Source of the DNA: an uncultured Desulfomonile sp.
GTDB lineage: Bacteria > Desulfobacterota > Desulfomonilia > Desulfomonilales > Desulfomonilaceae
Direction: 5' to 3'
Length of the DNA: 5,500 bases
Assembly: GCA_903920415.1 (NCBI GenBank)
Contig: CAIXMD010000339.1
Span: 1-5,500, forward strand
The notes under the pieces were generated by a model. The model did no database searches, was not told the DNA's origin, and saw only the letters and a program-made list of their open reading frames with translations. A program made the translations under genes and the position numbers. Of the stretch, positions 4,607-5,500 are shown one piece after another. Numbering within the stretch: position 1 is the stretch's first letter; every line of letters begins with the position of its first letter.

Positions 4607-5500
4607 ATGGACAAGTATTTCAAAGATAACGCAGCGGCAGTTGGACGTACGCCCCTCGTAAAACTCGGCAAAATTTGTGGCCGAACCAAAGCAATTGTTC
4701 TTGCCAAAGTTGAAGGGCGCAATCCAGCATATTCCGTCAAGGATCGCATCGGCGTCTACATGATTCAGGAAGCGGAAAAGAACGGTTTGCTTCGGAAAGG
4801 TGTTGAAATTGTTGAGCCGACCAGCGGCAATACGGGTATTGGCCTGGCTTATGTTTGCGCTTTGAAAGGATATGGACTTACTCTGACCATGCCTGAAACC
4901 ATGAGCCTAGAGAGACGAAAAGTCCTAAAAATGTTCGGCGCCAGCCTGGTGCTTACCGATGGGACCAAAGGCATGAAGGGCGCAGTAGACAAAGCTGGGG
5001 ATATCGTAGCCGGGGACCCGGAAAAATACTACATGCCTCAGCAATTCAAGAATCCAGCCAATCCTCTGGCCCATGAAGAAACTACCGGACCCGAAATATG
5101 GCAAGACACTCAAGGCAAGATAGAGGCCTTGGTTTGTGGAGTAGGTACAGGTGGTACCATAACGGGGATATCTCGTTTCATAAAGAACAAGAAAGGGAAG
5201 AAAATCCATTCAGTAGCCGTGGAACCAGAGGAGAGTCCCGTCATAACTCAAACATTCCAGGGGAAGGTACCAATTCCCGGCCCCCACAAGATTCAGGGAA
5301 TTGGAGCCGGTTTTTTGCCTGATGTTCTTGATTTACAGTTGGTGGATGAAGTCCAGCAGGTTGCTAGTGAAGAGTCCGTGGAATATGCCCGGCTTCTGGC
5401 TCGGAGCGAAGGCCTTCTCTGCGGTATTTCTTCGGGAGCAGCCGTTCTTGCCGCGATCAGACTCGCGCAGAGGAATGAATTTCAGAACAAGATAATTGTA
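4607..5500 (+). CDS. cysK: Cysteine synthase A (O-acetylserine sulfhydrylase), 3'-truncated by the window edge
   Basis: This PLP-dependent enzyme makes cysteine from O-acetylserine and sulfide in the cytoplasm, the last step of sulfur assimilation. The frame is open to the last base and 298 codons are visible. E. coli CysK has 323 residues, so only the C-terminus, including the expected PSSGERYLS region, is missing. NPAYSVKDR (39-47) holds Lys45, the PLP Schiff-base lysine. PTSGNTG (71-77) is the substrate loop. TMPETMSLERR (94-104), GVGTGGT (178-184, phosphate-binding loop), GPHKIQGIGAGF (225-236) and GISSGAA (273-279, Ser contacting the PLP ring nitrogen) all sit where expected. The pattern favours CysK over cystathionine beta-synthase, which is longer. 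ATG 4607 has GAGG 8 nt upstream. The gene is divergent from the epimerase gene across a 189-nt repeat-rich spacer. No cysE is visible in the window. Confidence 0.95.
   Translation, partial: MDKYFKDNAAAVGRTPLVKLGKICGRTKAIVLAKVEGRNPAYSVKDRIGVYMIQEAEKNGLLRKGVEIVEPTSGNTGIGLAYVCALKGYGLTLTMPETMSLERRKVLKMFGASLVLTDGTKGMKGAVDKAGDIVAGDPEKYYMPQQFKNPANPLAHEETTGPEIWQDTQGKIEALVCGVGTGGTITGISRFIKNKKGKKIHSVAVEPEESPVITQTFQGKVPIPGPHKIQGIGAGFLPDVLDLQLVDEVQQVASEESVEYARLLARSEGLLCGISSGAAVLAAIRLAQRNEFQNKIIV

Noticed and set aside
5139..5158. Small GGTAC/GTACC inverted repeat in cysK
   Set aside because: It falls in the GVGTGGT-encoding glycine loop, where codon constraint readily makes such symmetry.

Overview
The window is a bacterial chromosomal segment with moderate G+C and dense gene packing. 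It holds five protein genes and one tRNA gene, all of core metabolism or translation. I see no insertion sequence, phage gene, CRISPR array or toxin-antitoxin pair. A diphosphate-type phosphofructokinase next to branched-chain amino-acid synthesis would fit an anaerobic or syntrophic bacterium, possibly a deltaproteobacterium (Desulfobacterota). That placement is inferred from the general look of the proteins and is not demonstrated.

Left part (2-3357, plus strand): a tightly packed run in one direction. It begins with the 3' part of a PPi-type 6-phosphofructokinase (pfp, N-terminus outside the window). After 22 nt comes dihydroxy-acid dehydratase (ilvD, probably with a TTG start behind a strong Shine-Dalgarno). 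Its stop overlaps the start of the tRNA adenosine deaminase gene tadA as ATGA. After 29 nt follows a complete class II tRNA-Ser with anticodon CGA and an encoded CCA. The three protein genes look like one transcription unit, and the tRNA may be its distal end or may have its own promoter.

Middle (3358-4417): a 76-nt spacer without a convincing terminator separates the tRNA from a convergent minus-strand gene. That gene encodes a 327-residue NAD(P)-dependent extended short-chain dehydrogenase/epimerase of unknown substrate.

Right part (4418-5500): a 189-nt AT-rich divergent intergenic region lies between the epimerase gene and cysK. It holds a plausible minus-strand promoter embedded in a 36-nt imperfect inverted repeat, an 8-bp inverted repeat pair, and three closely spaced TTATGT repeats just before the likely cysK -10 element. 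The O-acetylserine sulfhydrylase gene cysK then runs off the right edge with about 298 codons visible.

The genes are ordinary and no new biological system is evident. The items most worth checking are regulatory: the repeat-rich divergent region, the GNRA-tetraloop hairpin at the ilvD-tadA junction, a perfect 9-bp hairpin inside ilvD, and the PPi-type active-site signature of the phosphofructokinase.
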